DNA of 29,458 nt from Chloroflexota bacterium (GTDB taxonomy: Bacteria; Chloroflexota; Anaerolineae; Promineifilales; Promineifilaceae). The translations under genes were made by a program, and so were the position numbers. Below are positions 1 to 6,778 of the stretch, piece by piece. Location of the stretch: NCBI GenBank assembly GCA_024223125.1, contig JAAEOP010000245.1, positions 1 through 29,458 on the forward strand. Reading direction: 5' to 3'. Position 1 is the first letter of the stretch, and every line of letters starts with the position of its first letter. The notes beneath the pieces are model-generated. The model made no database searches and was not told the DNA's origin. It saw only the letters and a program-made list of their open reading frames with translations.

Positions 1-189
1 GCCGTAGGGTTCATAGGTAGTGATGGTGTCTACTGCGCTGCCTACCATTTCTACACGCGCACTACCTAAACCGTCGGCCAGCAGGGTTCGGGTTTCTGTG
101 CCATCGTCTACATGAATTAGGTCCAGGCCGAACAGGTTTGTGGTTTGCGTTGTACCGTCGTCGCTCATTAACACCTGGGACAGGCTCAT
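1..189 (-). pseudogene. RHS/YD-repeat protein fragment (C-terminal RHS core, partial)
   Basis: The minus-strand frame that continues off the left edge reads, near its end, LLADGLGSARVEM and then TYEPYG. This is the conserved ending of RHS repeat-associated core domains (compare the family pattern DGLGSVR...YDPYG). RHS proteins are large secreted or surface-displayed YD-repeat shells that often carry a C-terminal toxin. The frame stays open only back to position 267, where a stop sits inside the leuS terminator, so the usual thousand or more upstream residues are missing. The first ATG in frame is at 187-189. A short RHS product would lack the shell, so I read this as a 5'-truncated remnant or displaced C-terminal cassette. 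The 3' part lies outside the window and may still encode a toxin-like tip. The family call is fairly safe; the pseudogene status is inferred. Confidence 0.6.
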
Positions 190-230
190 GTTGTCGTTGT
201 GGTAGGTGGTGGTAACGGCCGTTGGGGTAT

Positions 231-268
231 AAAAAAACGGCCGTTCCCCAAAACCAGAAAACAGCCGT
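231..268 (-). terminator. Rho-independent terminator of leuS
   Basis: On the minus strand, 20 bases after the leuS stop codon, arm ACGGCTGTTTTC (257-268) pairs with GGGAACGGCCGT (237-248) over 12 base pairs including G-U pairs. The loop is short and a run of seven T follows (231-237). One arm is built from the genome's abundant octamer ACGGCCGT. Confidence 0.75.
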
Positions 269-287
269 CAATCTCCAATCTCCCCCT

Positions 288-2732
288 TTACACCACAATA
301 TTCACCAACTTCCCCTTCACCACAATCACTTTGCACGGTTCTTTACCGTTCAGCCAGCCTTGAATTTTGTCTGAGGCCAGGGCAATTGTTTTGACTACGG
401 CGTCATCCAGGCCGGCTTCCGTCTCAATCTTGTCGCGCACTTTGCCGTTTACCTGCACGATGAGGGTGATTGTCTCTTCTTTGGCAATGTCGGCGTTCCA
501 GGTAGGCCACGGCCGTTGATGGATACTGTATTCACGGCCGTGCTGCGCCCATAATTCCTCTGTAATGTGGGGGGCGATGGGGGCCAACACGAGCAATAGA
601 TTGTCTACCGCTTCTTGCCACACTGCCTGGCTTACGTTTCGGGCTTTTTTGGCTTCGTTGATGGCGTTTCGCAGTTCCATGATGACGGCTACGGCCGTGT
701 TAAAAGAAAACGTCTCCAAATCCTCTGTCACTTTGCGGATAACCTGGTGGGTTTTGCGGCGTAAATTACGGCTGGCCGCGGCGTCTTCTTTTTTGAGCAT
801 GTATTCCGTCACGCCAATGGCCCAGACATCATTCAACAAACGCTGCGGCCCTTTAATGCCGTCATAATTCCACGGCCCGCCCTGGTCCCATTTGGCAAAA
901 AACATCAGGTAAGTTCGCACCGTGTCCGCGCCATATTGAGCCACCAGCGCATCTGGAGCCACCACATTACCGCGAGATTTAGACATCTTCTCATTGTCTT
1001 CGCCCAACACCATCCCCTGGTTATACAGGCGCAGCATCGGCTCCGGAAAATTGACCAACCCCATCTCCCGCATCGCTTTGGTAAAGAAGCGGGTGTAAAT
1101 TAAGTGCATGGTAGCATGTTCAATGCCGCCCGTATACTGATCTACCGGCAGCCAGTAAGCGCCCTCTTCCGGGTCAAACGCCCCGCTGTCATAATCGGGG
1201 CTGAGATAGCGATATTGGTACCAACTTGAACACATGAAGGTATCCATCGTATCTGTTTCGCGCTGGGAAGGACGGCCGCATTGGGGACATTCCGTATGCA
1301 AAAATTCATCGTGGAAGCGGAGTGGGCTTTCGCCGGTAGGCATAAATTCCACATCCTCTGGCAGCATCACGGGCAGGTCTTCATCCGGCACAGGCACAGC
1401 CCCATGTTCCGGGCAATAGATTACTGGAATAGGCGTGCCCCAATACCGCTGCCGCGAAATCAACCAATCCCGTAGCCGGTAGTTCACCGCTCCCTTGCCA
1501 ATCCCCTTCTCTTCCAACCAGGCAGTCACTCGCTCCACCCCTTCCCGAACCGGCGTCCCCGTAAATTCACCCGAATTGACCAAATGCCCTTCATACTTAG
1601 AAGTGTACGCCTCGGTCAACCGTCCATCCTCGTCCGTCCGCCCCGGCATCCGAATCACTTCCACAATTTCCAACCCAAACCTGGTAGCAAATTCAAAATC
1701 CCGTTCATCATGGGCGGGTACAGCCATAATCGCGCCCGACCCGTAGGTCATCAACACATAATCGGCAATCCAGATGGGGATGCGGGCGTTGTTGACGGGG
1801 TTGATGGCATATCCGCCGGTGAAGACGCCGGTTTTTTCGCGGTCGGCCGTTTCCCGGTCAATATCAGTCAAATGTTGGGCTTGTTCAATGTAATCGTCTA
1901 CCAGGCCGCGATGTTCAGGCGTTGTAATCTTATTTACCAACGGATGTTCGGGGGCCAGTACCATGAAAGTGGCTCCCCAGAGGGTGTCGGGGCGAGTGGT
2001 GAAAATCGGCATAGGGTCGCCCTGTTCGGTATGAAATGTCACATCGGCGCCGGTGGAACGGCCGATCCAATTGCGCTGCATCGTCTCCACCCGTTCCGGC
2101 CAATCAATGCCGCTGAAATCCAACAGTTCCTCGGCGTAATCAGTCGTCTTAAAAAACCATTGCTCCAAATCCTTTTTGATGACCGGCGTACCGCAACGTT
2201 CACAATGATGGTCTTCGCCCCATACCTGTTCACGGGCTAAGGTGGTGTTGCAATGGGGGCAAAAATCTACGGCCGACAGCTTGCGATAAGCCAACCCCAA
2301 TTCAATCAACTTCTTAAAAAACCATTGCGTCCATTTGTAATAACTGGGATCGGAGGAAATCGCTTCCCGTTCCCAATCGAACATGGCCCCCATGCTGCGT
2401 AGCTGATCGCGCATCCGCTCGATATTGGCATAGGTCCATTTTTGGGGATGGATATTCCGTTTGATGGCTGCATTTTCGGCCGGCAGTCCAAAGGCGTCAA
2501 AGCCCATAGGAAAGAGGACATTGTACCCCTTCATCCGCATAAACCGCGCCCGCGCATCAGAGGGCGTCATGGCGTACCAATGCCCAATGTGCATATCACC
2601 CGACGGGTACGGCAGCATCGTCAAAGCGTAATGCTTCGGGTTGCTCTTATCAACTACCTGTCGGTACAAGCCCGTTTCTTCCCATTTCTCTTGCCACTTT
2701 TTTTCGATTTCTATCGGGTTGTATTCACTCAT
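288..2732 (-). CDS. leuS: Leucyl-tRNA synthetase
   Basis: This class Ia aminoacyl-tRNA synthetase charges tRNA-Leu with leucine in the cytoplasm. The 814-residue length is normal for the bacterial enzyme. Visible motifs are the HIGH signature at residues 48-51 within PYPSGDMHIGH, two CxxC pairs at 158/161 and 177/180 (zinc-type insert), the CP1 editing-domain threonine-rich TTRPDT at 245-250 with GSGAIMAVPAHDERD around 331-345, a second cysteine cluster at 482/485/501, and KMSKS at 582-586 followed by the tRNA-binding C-terminal domain. The ATG at 2730-2732 has GAGG about 7 bases upstream. The gene lies 54 bp downstream of the small membrane-protein gene on the same strand, with no terminator visible between them, so it may receive read-through from the tRNA/T-box promoter; this is inference. 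It ends in a clear terminator. Confidence 0.98.
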   Translation of the reverse strand: MSEYNPIEIEKKWQEKWEETGLYRQVVDKSNPKHYALTMLPYPSGDMHIGHWYAMTPSDARARFMRMKGYNVLFPMGFDAFGLPAENAAIKRNIHPQKWTYANIERMRDQLRSMGAMFDWEREAISSDPSYYKWTQWFFKKLIELGLAYRKLSAVDFCPHCNTTLAREQVWGEDHHCERCGTPVIKKDLEQWFFKTTDYAEELLDFSGIDWPERVETMQRNWIGRSTGADVTFHTEQGDPMPIFTTRPDTLWGATFMVLAPEHPLVNKITTPEHRGLVDDYIEQAQHLTDIDRETADREKTGVFTGGYAINPVNNARIPIWIADYVLMTYGSGAIMAVPAHDERDFEFATRFGLEIVEVIRMPGRTDEDGRLTEAYTSKYEGHLVNSGEFTGTPVREGVERVTAWLEEKGIGKGAVNYRLRDWLISRQRYWGTPIPVIYCPEHGAVPVPDEDLPVMLPEDVEFMPTGESPLRFHDEFLHTECPQCGRPSQRETDTMDTFMCSSWYQYRYLSPDYDSGAFDPEEGAYWLPVDQYTGGIEHATMHLIYTRFFTKAMREMGLVNFPEPMLRLYNQGMVLGEDNEKMSKSRGNVVAPDALVAQYGADTVRTYLMFFAKWDQGGPWNYDGIKGPQRLLNDVWAIGVTEYMLKKEDAAASRNLRRKTHQVIRKVTEDLETFSFNTAVAVIMELRNAINEAKKARNVSQAVWQEAVDNLLLVLAPIAPHITEELWAQHGREYSIHQRPWPTWNADIAKEETITLIVQVNGKVRDKIETEAGLDDAVVKTIALASDKIQGWLNGKEPCKVIVVKGKLVNIVV

Positions 2733-2786
2733 TTCGTAACCTCACCACTACCTAATATAACATGCAAATGATTGATGCCTTTTATT

Positions 2787-3125
2787 CTAAATCAAACCGT
2801 TTAGTTCAAAAATAAATACTGTTGTGACGAATGTAATAAACGTCACCAGGAAAATCAGAGCTGAAACGATAAATTTCACGACCGGGTGCCATGTTGTTTC
2901 GAGCCGGATGTAATCAATAAAGGCGGAACCCAACAGGACACAAACTAAAAACGGAATAACCAAAAAGAATAGGAAAGAATAGTCGAATTGACTTAGCTCT
3001 GGTAGTTGGAGATTTTCCCCTCTTCTTATTTTCCTTCGTAGATTAACATAAAATATCGCTATGATACCCAATAATATCAATCCGATACCAACTATAATTC
3101 GATAGGCAATAGATTTTGCGATCAT
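2787..3125 (-). CDS. Small three-TM membrane protein, unknown function
   Basis: I do not recognise this 112-residue protein. It has three hydrophobic segments, roughly residues 7-28, 47-68 and 84-107, with a basic loop (NLRRKIRRGE) after the first, which predicts a cytoplasmic loop there. No cysteine pairs or catalytic motifs are apparent. Its start overlaps the stop of the upstream alpha/beta hydrolase by four bases (ATGA type), which indicates translational coupling and membership in the four-gene cluster led by the EAD-like protein. It is AT-richer than its neighbours. It could be an accessory or immunity-type membrane protein, but nothing in the sequence proves that. Confidence 0.7.
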   Translation of the reverse strand: MIAKSIAYRIIVGIGLILLGIIAIFYVNLRRKIRRGENLQLPELSQFDYSFLFFLVIPFLVCVLLGSAFIDYIRLETTWHPVVKFIVSALIFLVTFITFVTTVFIFELNGLI

Positions 3126-3751
3126 ATATTTCTCCTCCGACTCTCTTTTTTCAAGAACGCGACTGCCTGAACGGCAAAATCGGCCGCATTGTATTGTGCA
3201 GCACTGTGACCGCCAGTTGCGTAAGTTTCCAATTGAATGGTGGGGACAGCTTCCACATATTTTTGGGCATAGACGTAAGGAATAACGGCGTCGTCTCTGG
3301 CCCAGGCCAGCAGGACGGGCTGTTGCAAGTGACGCAGCGGGTCAAAGTTTTGGCGGGCGGGGGCGGTCAGGATGAGTTGGCTGACACGCCGGGGATATTG
3401 GAGAGCCACTTCCAAAGCGATGCCGCCGCCCCAACTTTTGCCCATTAGGGCAACCGGCTGATTACTCGCCGTATCCACCCCCAACCCATCCAAAATCTGT
3501 ACAATCACTTTAACGCTGTTCCCATTCCCCATCATCTCCGGTTTTTTGGGCAGGCTGCGTCCCCAACCGGGCATATCTACGCTAACCACCCAAAAGCCGG
3601 CTTTGGCCAACGGCCGCATCAGCGGTTCCCAGGTGTGCCAGCCGTTGCGCTGACTGTAGCCATGTATACCCAAGATCAAGGGGGCGCTTGATTTGCCGGC
3701 CGCACGGCCGTAAACCTCTGCAAATTCTGTGTCAATAAACAACTCTTCCAT
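3122..3751 (-). CDS. Alpha/beta hydrolase
   Basis: This 209-residue protein has the alpha/beta hydrolase fold signatures: an oxyanion-hole HG motif (GIHGYSQR, residues 28-35), the nucleophile elbow GKSWGG with Ser106, an acid in WARDDAVIP (Asp153 or Asp154) and a C-terminal His182 in GGHSAAQ. The order and spacing fit a complete Ser-Asp-His triad. At 209 residues it is at the short end of the family and lacks a large lid domain. There is no signal peptide, so it should be cytoplasmic. The substrate cannot be told from sequence; the family covers esterases, lipases and peptidases. It begins 4 bp after the secreted-protein gene and overlaps the small membrane-protein gene by 4 bp, so it is clearly in the same operon. 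Confidence 0.88.
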   Translation of the reverse strand: MEELFIDTEFAEVYGRAAGKSSAPLILGIHGYSQRNGWHTWEPLMRPLAKAGFWVVSVDMPGWGRSLPKKPEMMGNGNSVKVIVQILDGLGVDTASNQPVALMGKSWGGGIALEVALQYPRRVSQLILTAPARQNFDPLRHLQQPVLLAWARDDAVIPYVYAQKYVEAVPTIQLETYATGGHSAAQYNAADFAVQAVAFLKKESRRRNI

Positions 3752-3755
3752 ATGG

Positions 3756-4919
3756 CTATCTACTCTGCCGCCTGACCAACCGCCAGGTCATCAAACCAGC
3801 GATTAAGATGAACGCTAACAGCGCCAATGGCGCTTCTTCTTGAGCGATGATTTGTGTTTGTTGTAAGGTTACGGCCGTCACATCCACCGGAAAAGTCGCC
3901 ATAAGCGGGCCAATCCATTCAGCCGGGCTGCGGTGGGAAAATTTTTGTTCGATGTGGATAAAACGGCCGCTACGACTCGACGCCGCCACAGTGCAAACGG
4001 AAGCGGCCGTCACCCCATTGAGCAGCCGACCTTCTACATTGGTTGTGCCATGCAGCGTACAACCGGGCGTGTCGCCGGGCACGTTCACTACCCATGTCGG
4101 CTGCGCGGCCGCCAGATTACTTCTCAGGCTGACAATTGTTTCCGAGGCCAATGGAGCGTCATTCATTCCGTGCGTCAGGTAAACATCCACACCAGGGCAG
4201 GAAGAGACGCCCATGCCATGAAATTGCAGCGCTGTGTACGCCCAACCATGTGTTTGGTAACGGCCGTCAATCAATTCAACCGTCGCAAAAAAGAGATTGT
4301 CCACATTATGGGCTACATCTGCCTGTTCAAAAGAAGATTGGCAACTGCTAACGACGCTGTTGGCGTGTCGGTGCGCGCCAGCCATTAGAAACGTGCGCGC
4401 ATCCAACTGTTTGAACAGTGCAATGCCTTGATCGTCTGTGTTGCTATCATGAAGCGGGTGAACAATGTCAATGCTCAAATTACGCAGCGGACTGTTATTG
4501 ATGATGAATGTGCCCCAACCCCGATCTACTACATTGTCGTCATCCCCATCCAACACTTCCATCGCCACACAATAATCTTGCCCATTATCAGTGTCACTGA
4601 AGGTGGATACAGTATAGACGCCGCTCAATGTGGGCGGCAGAATGATGCCATCACAAGCGCCGCCTAACATTTGGGTGACAACTGTTTGCCAATCGTTTAC
4701 AACGGCCGCTGTGGGCACATCAAAATCCTCAGAGTTACTCACAGGCATCTGACCAGAAATACAGATGATCAGTTCTTTCAGGGTGACGGCCGTAGGGCAG
4801 GTCAGATTTTGGGCGGTAGGGGCAGCGGCCGATGGCGTCACGCTTAACGAGGGTAGAAACGCAGCAACCATTGACCCACCTATCCAAATAATCAAACCTG
4901 TAAGAATAAATCCTTTCAT
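3756..4919 (-). CDS. Secreted His-rich protein with C-terminal membrane anchor, unknown function
   Basis: This 387-residue protein starts with a hydrophobic signal sequence (residues 4-24) and ends with a hydrophobic stretch (about 363-379) followed by RLVRRQSR, a sorting-signal or tail-anchor arrangement, so the body should lie outside the membrane. The body has many histidines in conserved-looking settings: HPLHDSN (H154, H157), AGAHRHAN (H183, H185), AHN (H204), LQFHGMG (H234), then HGTTNVEGRLLNG and a late RFIHIEQ. Such spaced histidines with acidic neighbours suggest a metal-dependent hydrolase. From memory it resembles unnamed secreted proteins with GTTN and HIEQ blocks, but I cannot name a family. 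Several paired cysteines fit disulfides. The gene abuts the upstream EAD-like gene with no spacer and precedes the hydrolase by 4 bp. Confidence 0.8.
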   Translation of the reverse strand: MKGFILTGLIIWIGGSMVAAFLPSLSVTPSAAAPTAQNLTCPTAVTLKELIICISGQMPVSNSEDFDVPTAAVVNDWQTVVTQMLGGACDGIILPPTLSGVYTVSTFSDTDNGQDYCVAMEVLDGDDDNVVDRGWGTFIINNSPLRNLSIDIVHPLHDSNTDDQGIALFKQLDARTFLMAGAHRHANSVVSSCQSSFEQADVAHNVDNLFFATVELIDGRYQTHGWAYTALQFHGMGVSSCPGVDVYLTHGMNDAPLASETIVSLRSNLAAAQPTWVVNVPGDTPGCTLHGTTNVEGRLLNGVTAASVCTVAASSRSGRFIHIEQKFSHRSPAEWIGPLMATFPVDVTAVTLQQTQIIAQEEAPLALLAFILIAGLMTWRLVRRQSR

Positions 4920-5933
4920 TTACTCGCACCGCAATATCTCAATCGTGTTACGCTGCCCCCAGCCAACGGTAACGGTTTCTTGTGTGTCTGGGGCGAGGGG
5001 ACGGCCGTTGACAGCCACTTCAATCTCCCCCACCGGCCAATTTAAGGTTTGGCCGTCAATTTCGATGAGGATGGTACGGCCGTTGTACACATAACGATAC
5101 TCCCCAGGCGAAATTGGCGTAGAGAAAGAATCGCCCGGTTTCATGACCTGCCCACCGATAAACGGATTAGTCGGTACTTCTAAAGGCACACCACAACCAT
5201 TTACAAGCTCCAGTCGGGGAACCAGCAACACACTGCCCACACCAATCCCCACCACAACCAATACAACCAGCAAAATAATCCACTTCACCACCGACAAACC
5301 GAGGAAACCACCGCTCGTTGCCGCTGAAGCAGTTTCCGTCAGACCAGCGTCGGCAGCCGGCATTTGGGGATGAGCTTGATCCATAATCAGCCTACGCCAG
5401 CGGGACTGATCGCCGCGCGGCAATTGTTCATAGAGGGTAATGGATTCGACTTCATACGGCAACCAGGACTGGGGGTCGCGGGCTAGTGAAAGTAAGGCGG
5501 GCAATTTATTTTGAGACAGGCTGAGGAGCATCTGTAAACTGCCGCTGACCGCCCAGATAATGCCCACTTCTTCTTGCCGCCAGCCCATAGAATTTGCAAT
5601 GCGCTGACGAATCTCCTGGGCATTTTCTTTGACGGCGTTACGGATAATGAGTTCGACTTTTACTCGGGGATCGGCCGGGGGTAGATTAGCGTAAATTTGA
5701 GCCAGTTCATCATCCGGCCGTTCTTCCAACATCAGCTTCAACAGTTCGCCTAACTCATCTTCCCGCTCGTAATATTGCAAAACTTCACGGGCAAAATCGC
5801 TGATAATATCATGTGGATACTCTTCAAAGGGAAAACCCAAATAGTAGGCCAGCGTTTTCAGTTCAGACAGAGTAAACCGATCTGTTAAAAACTGGTGCAA
5901 AAATCGTCGTTCTTGTCGGGTCAGGTTACTCAT
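4920..5933 (-). CDS. Membrane protein with N-terminal EAD/Death-like adaptor domain
   Basis: This is a 337-residue modular protein. Residues 6-73 form a compact helical module with the pattern FLxxRFTLSELKTLAYYLG...DDELGELLKLMLEERPD. That pattern matches the effector-associated / Death-like adaptor domains described in bacterial conflict and signalling proteins, which work by homotypic pairing. Residues 90-185 are a second mostly helical segment without a recognised fold. A strong transmembrane helix spans about 213-238. The C-terminal 95 residues (beta-rich, two cysteines, NGR and PGEYRYVY motifs) should then be extracytoplasmic. The gene heads a tight cluster, with its stop directly against the start codon of the next gene. 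Its leader holds two tRNA genes, a T-box-type terminator and a further hairpin. The EAD assignment is pattern recognition, not a profile hit. Confidence 0.75.
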   Translation of the reverse strand: MSNLTRQERRFLHQFLTDRFTLSELKTLAYYLGFPFEEYPHDIISDFAREVLQYYEREDELGELLKLMLEERPDDELAQIYANLPPADPRVKVELIIRNAVKENAQEIRQRIANSMGWRQEEVGIIWAVSGSLQMLLSLSQNKLPALLSLARDPQSWLPYEVESITLYEQLPRGDQSRWRRLIMDQAHPQMPAADAGLTETASAATSGGFLGLSVVKWIILLVVLVVVGIGVGSVLLVPRLELVNGCGVPLEVPTNPFIGGQVMKPGDSFSTPISPGEYRYVYNGRTILIEIDGQTLNWPVGEIEVAVNGRPLAPDTQETVTVGWGQRNTIEILRCE

Positions 5934-5944
5934 AATGTGTCTAA

Positions 5945-6001
5945 AGAAATCAGGTTTTTTCTAGCAGAACATTGTCTTTAGTTACAAAAAATCCGATTTC
6001 T
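5945..6001 (-). other. Large inverted repeat in leader of the EAD-like gene
   Basis: Arms 5945-5960 and 5986-6001 are 16 bases each and complementary except for one mismatch and one G-U pair, with a 25-base loop. The hairpin lies between the T-box terminator and the start codon of the EAD-like gene, 11 bases from that ATG on the minus strand. No T-run follows it in the direction of transcription, so it is more likely to affect translation or mRNA processing than termination. Confidence 0.5.
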
Positions 6002-6017
6002 GGCTTGTAGTCACAAT

Positions 6018-6051
6018 AAAAAAAACCCTTTTCGTTCAGAGACGAAAAGGG
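6018..6051 (-). terminator. Intrinsic terminator, competing with the T-box antiterminator
   Basis: On the minus strand CCCTTTTCGT (6042-6051) pairs perfectly over 10 bp with ACGAAAAGGG (6026-6035) across a six-base loop, followed by eight T (6018-6025). Its left arm and loop include the bases that form the 3' strand of the upstream antiterminator, so the two folds are mutually exclusive. Confidence 0.85.
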
Positions 6052-6070
6052 CTTCCGCGGTACCACTCTG
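6037..6070 (-). promoter_or_regulatory. T-box antiterminator element
   Basis: The minus strand carries AGAGTGGTACCGCG (6056-6069), which matches the T-box consensus AGGGTGGNACCGCG except for one base. That change is compensated: the downstream partner reads CTCTG (6037-6041) instead of the usual CCCT, so CAGAG pairs with CTCTG, and GCG pairs with CGT (6042-6044), as in the known antiterminator fold. The bulge TGGT would pair with a tRNA end ACCA, which is the encoded 3' end of the tRNA-Ala gene just upstream. Only 20 bases separate that tRNA end from the element, so a normal Stem I with specifier loop cannot fit. It sits in front of the EAD-like operon and, further on, leuS. Confidence 0.7.
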
Positions 6071-6090
6071 ATTGATGATTTTCCGCTTGT

Positions 6091-6168
<78 letters not shown>

Positions 6169-6312
6169 TTTGGCAACGGCCGTCATTGTACTGTATTCTA
6201 TTGGACGATGCAATGTATGCACTGTGCATTTAGAAGTTCAACTTCTTCGCACAACTGAACACCGCTTCCCTACTACTTCTGTTCACAGCTTTTCATATAC
6301 AATTGGTAAAAA

Positions 6313-6385
<73 letters not shown>

Positions 6386-6413
6386 GCGCACTTGATTTGT
6401 TTCAAGCGGAGCG

Positions 6414-6442
6414 ATATTAGCCCAGGCAAGGCACGTTGTCAA
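6414..6442 (-). promoter_or_regulatory. Promoter of the tRNA-Ala / T-box transcript
   Basis: The minus strand has a perfect -35 box TTGACA (6437-6442), a 17-base spacer and a -10 box TAATAT (6414-6419). Transcription would start near 6407, about 22 bases before the mature tRNA-Ala(CGC). The -35 box overlaps that of the divergent selenoprotein promoter. Confidence 0.75.
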
Positions 6443-6463
6443 GCCTTCAAACTCCACTATACT
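6436..6463 (+). promoter_or_regulatory. Divergent promoter of the selenoprotein gene, probably leaderless
   Basis: On the plus strand TTGTCA (6436-6441), a 16-base spacer and TATACT (6458-6463) form a good sigma-70-type promoter. Start-site spacing of about seven bases puts the first nucleotide at or next to the ATG at 6470, and no convincing Shine-Dalgarno sequence precedes that ATG, which suggests a leaderless mRNA. The -35 hexamer overlaps the opposing promoter's TTGACA by five bases. Confidence 0.55.
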
Positions 6464-6469
6464 AGAGAT

Positions 6470-6745
6470 ATGAATAAAAAATACAATATTACCCTTGAAT
6501 ACTGTGTGCCTTGAGATTACAGTGCACGCGCCGTCCGTGTGGCGGATGAAATTATGACCGATTATCAGCACGTTATTGATGAGTTCACCTTCATTATGGG
6601 GTCAAAAGGAGCTTTTGAATTCAAAGTGGATGGGGAACTTCTCTACTCTAAAAAGCAGTCAGGCCGCCATGCCGAAGTGGGTGAAGTCCTGGACCTGTTT
6701 GTGGAACTTATTGGACCAGATGTGAAACCTTATCCCCGAAGTTGA
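6470..6745 (+). CDS. Rdx/SelW-like selenoprotein with CxxU redox motif (in-frame UGA)
   Basis: Reading from ATG 6470 gives 15 codons ending in TGA (6512-6514) within EYCVP-TGA, and the same frame then continues for 76 codons to a second TGA at 6743-6745. Read with selenocysteine the product has 91 residues and a Cys12-Val-Pro-Sec15 motif at the end of the first beta strand. This is exactly where Rdx proteins (SelW/SelT/SelH superfamily, thioredoxin-like) carry CxxC or CxxU. The rest fits the family too: a helix after the motif, then GAFEFKVDGELLYSKKQSGR (residues 47-66) matching the conserved FEVxVdGelIysKk block. A hairpin suitable for a bacterial SECIS follows the UGA. UGA is a normal stop in neighbouring genes, so code reassignment is unlikely. 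The alternative is a Cys-to-stop mutation; selAB/selC are not visible in this window. Confidence 0.75.
6512..6544 (+). promoter_or_regulatory. Sec UGA codon and candidate bacterial SECIS hairpin
   Basis: Downstream of TGA 6512-6514 two alternative stem-loops are possible. In one, CGCC (6529-6532) pairs with GGCG (6541-6544) around loop GTCCGTGT. In the other, TGCACG (6523-6528) pairs with CGTGTG (6536-6541) around loop CGCCGTC. Both place a loop G among the first two loop bases, 16-19 bases after the UGA, within the range known for bSECIS elements. The stems are short, so this is suggestive rather than proven. Confidence 0.45.
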
Positions 6746-6778
6746 AGTTTTCAGTGTGCAGTTTTCAGCGGTCGGCCG

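Noticed and set aside
62..298. Minus-strand 78-residue frame over the leuS terminator
   Set aside because: It is in a different frame from the RHS homology and crosses a clear terminator; no family likeness.
1584..2240. Plus-strand 218-residue frame inside leuS
   Set aside because: It is antisense to highly conserved leuS coding sequence with no ribosome site; a shadow frame.
6512..6514. UGA reassigned to glycine or tryptophan (alternative genetic code)
   Set aside because: miaA, the alpha/beta hydrolase and others end in TGA at sensible places, and conserved proteins here have no internal TGA, so the standard code applies.
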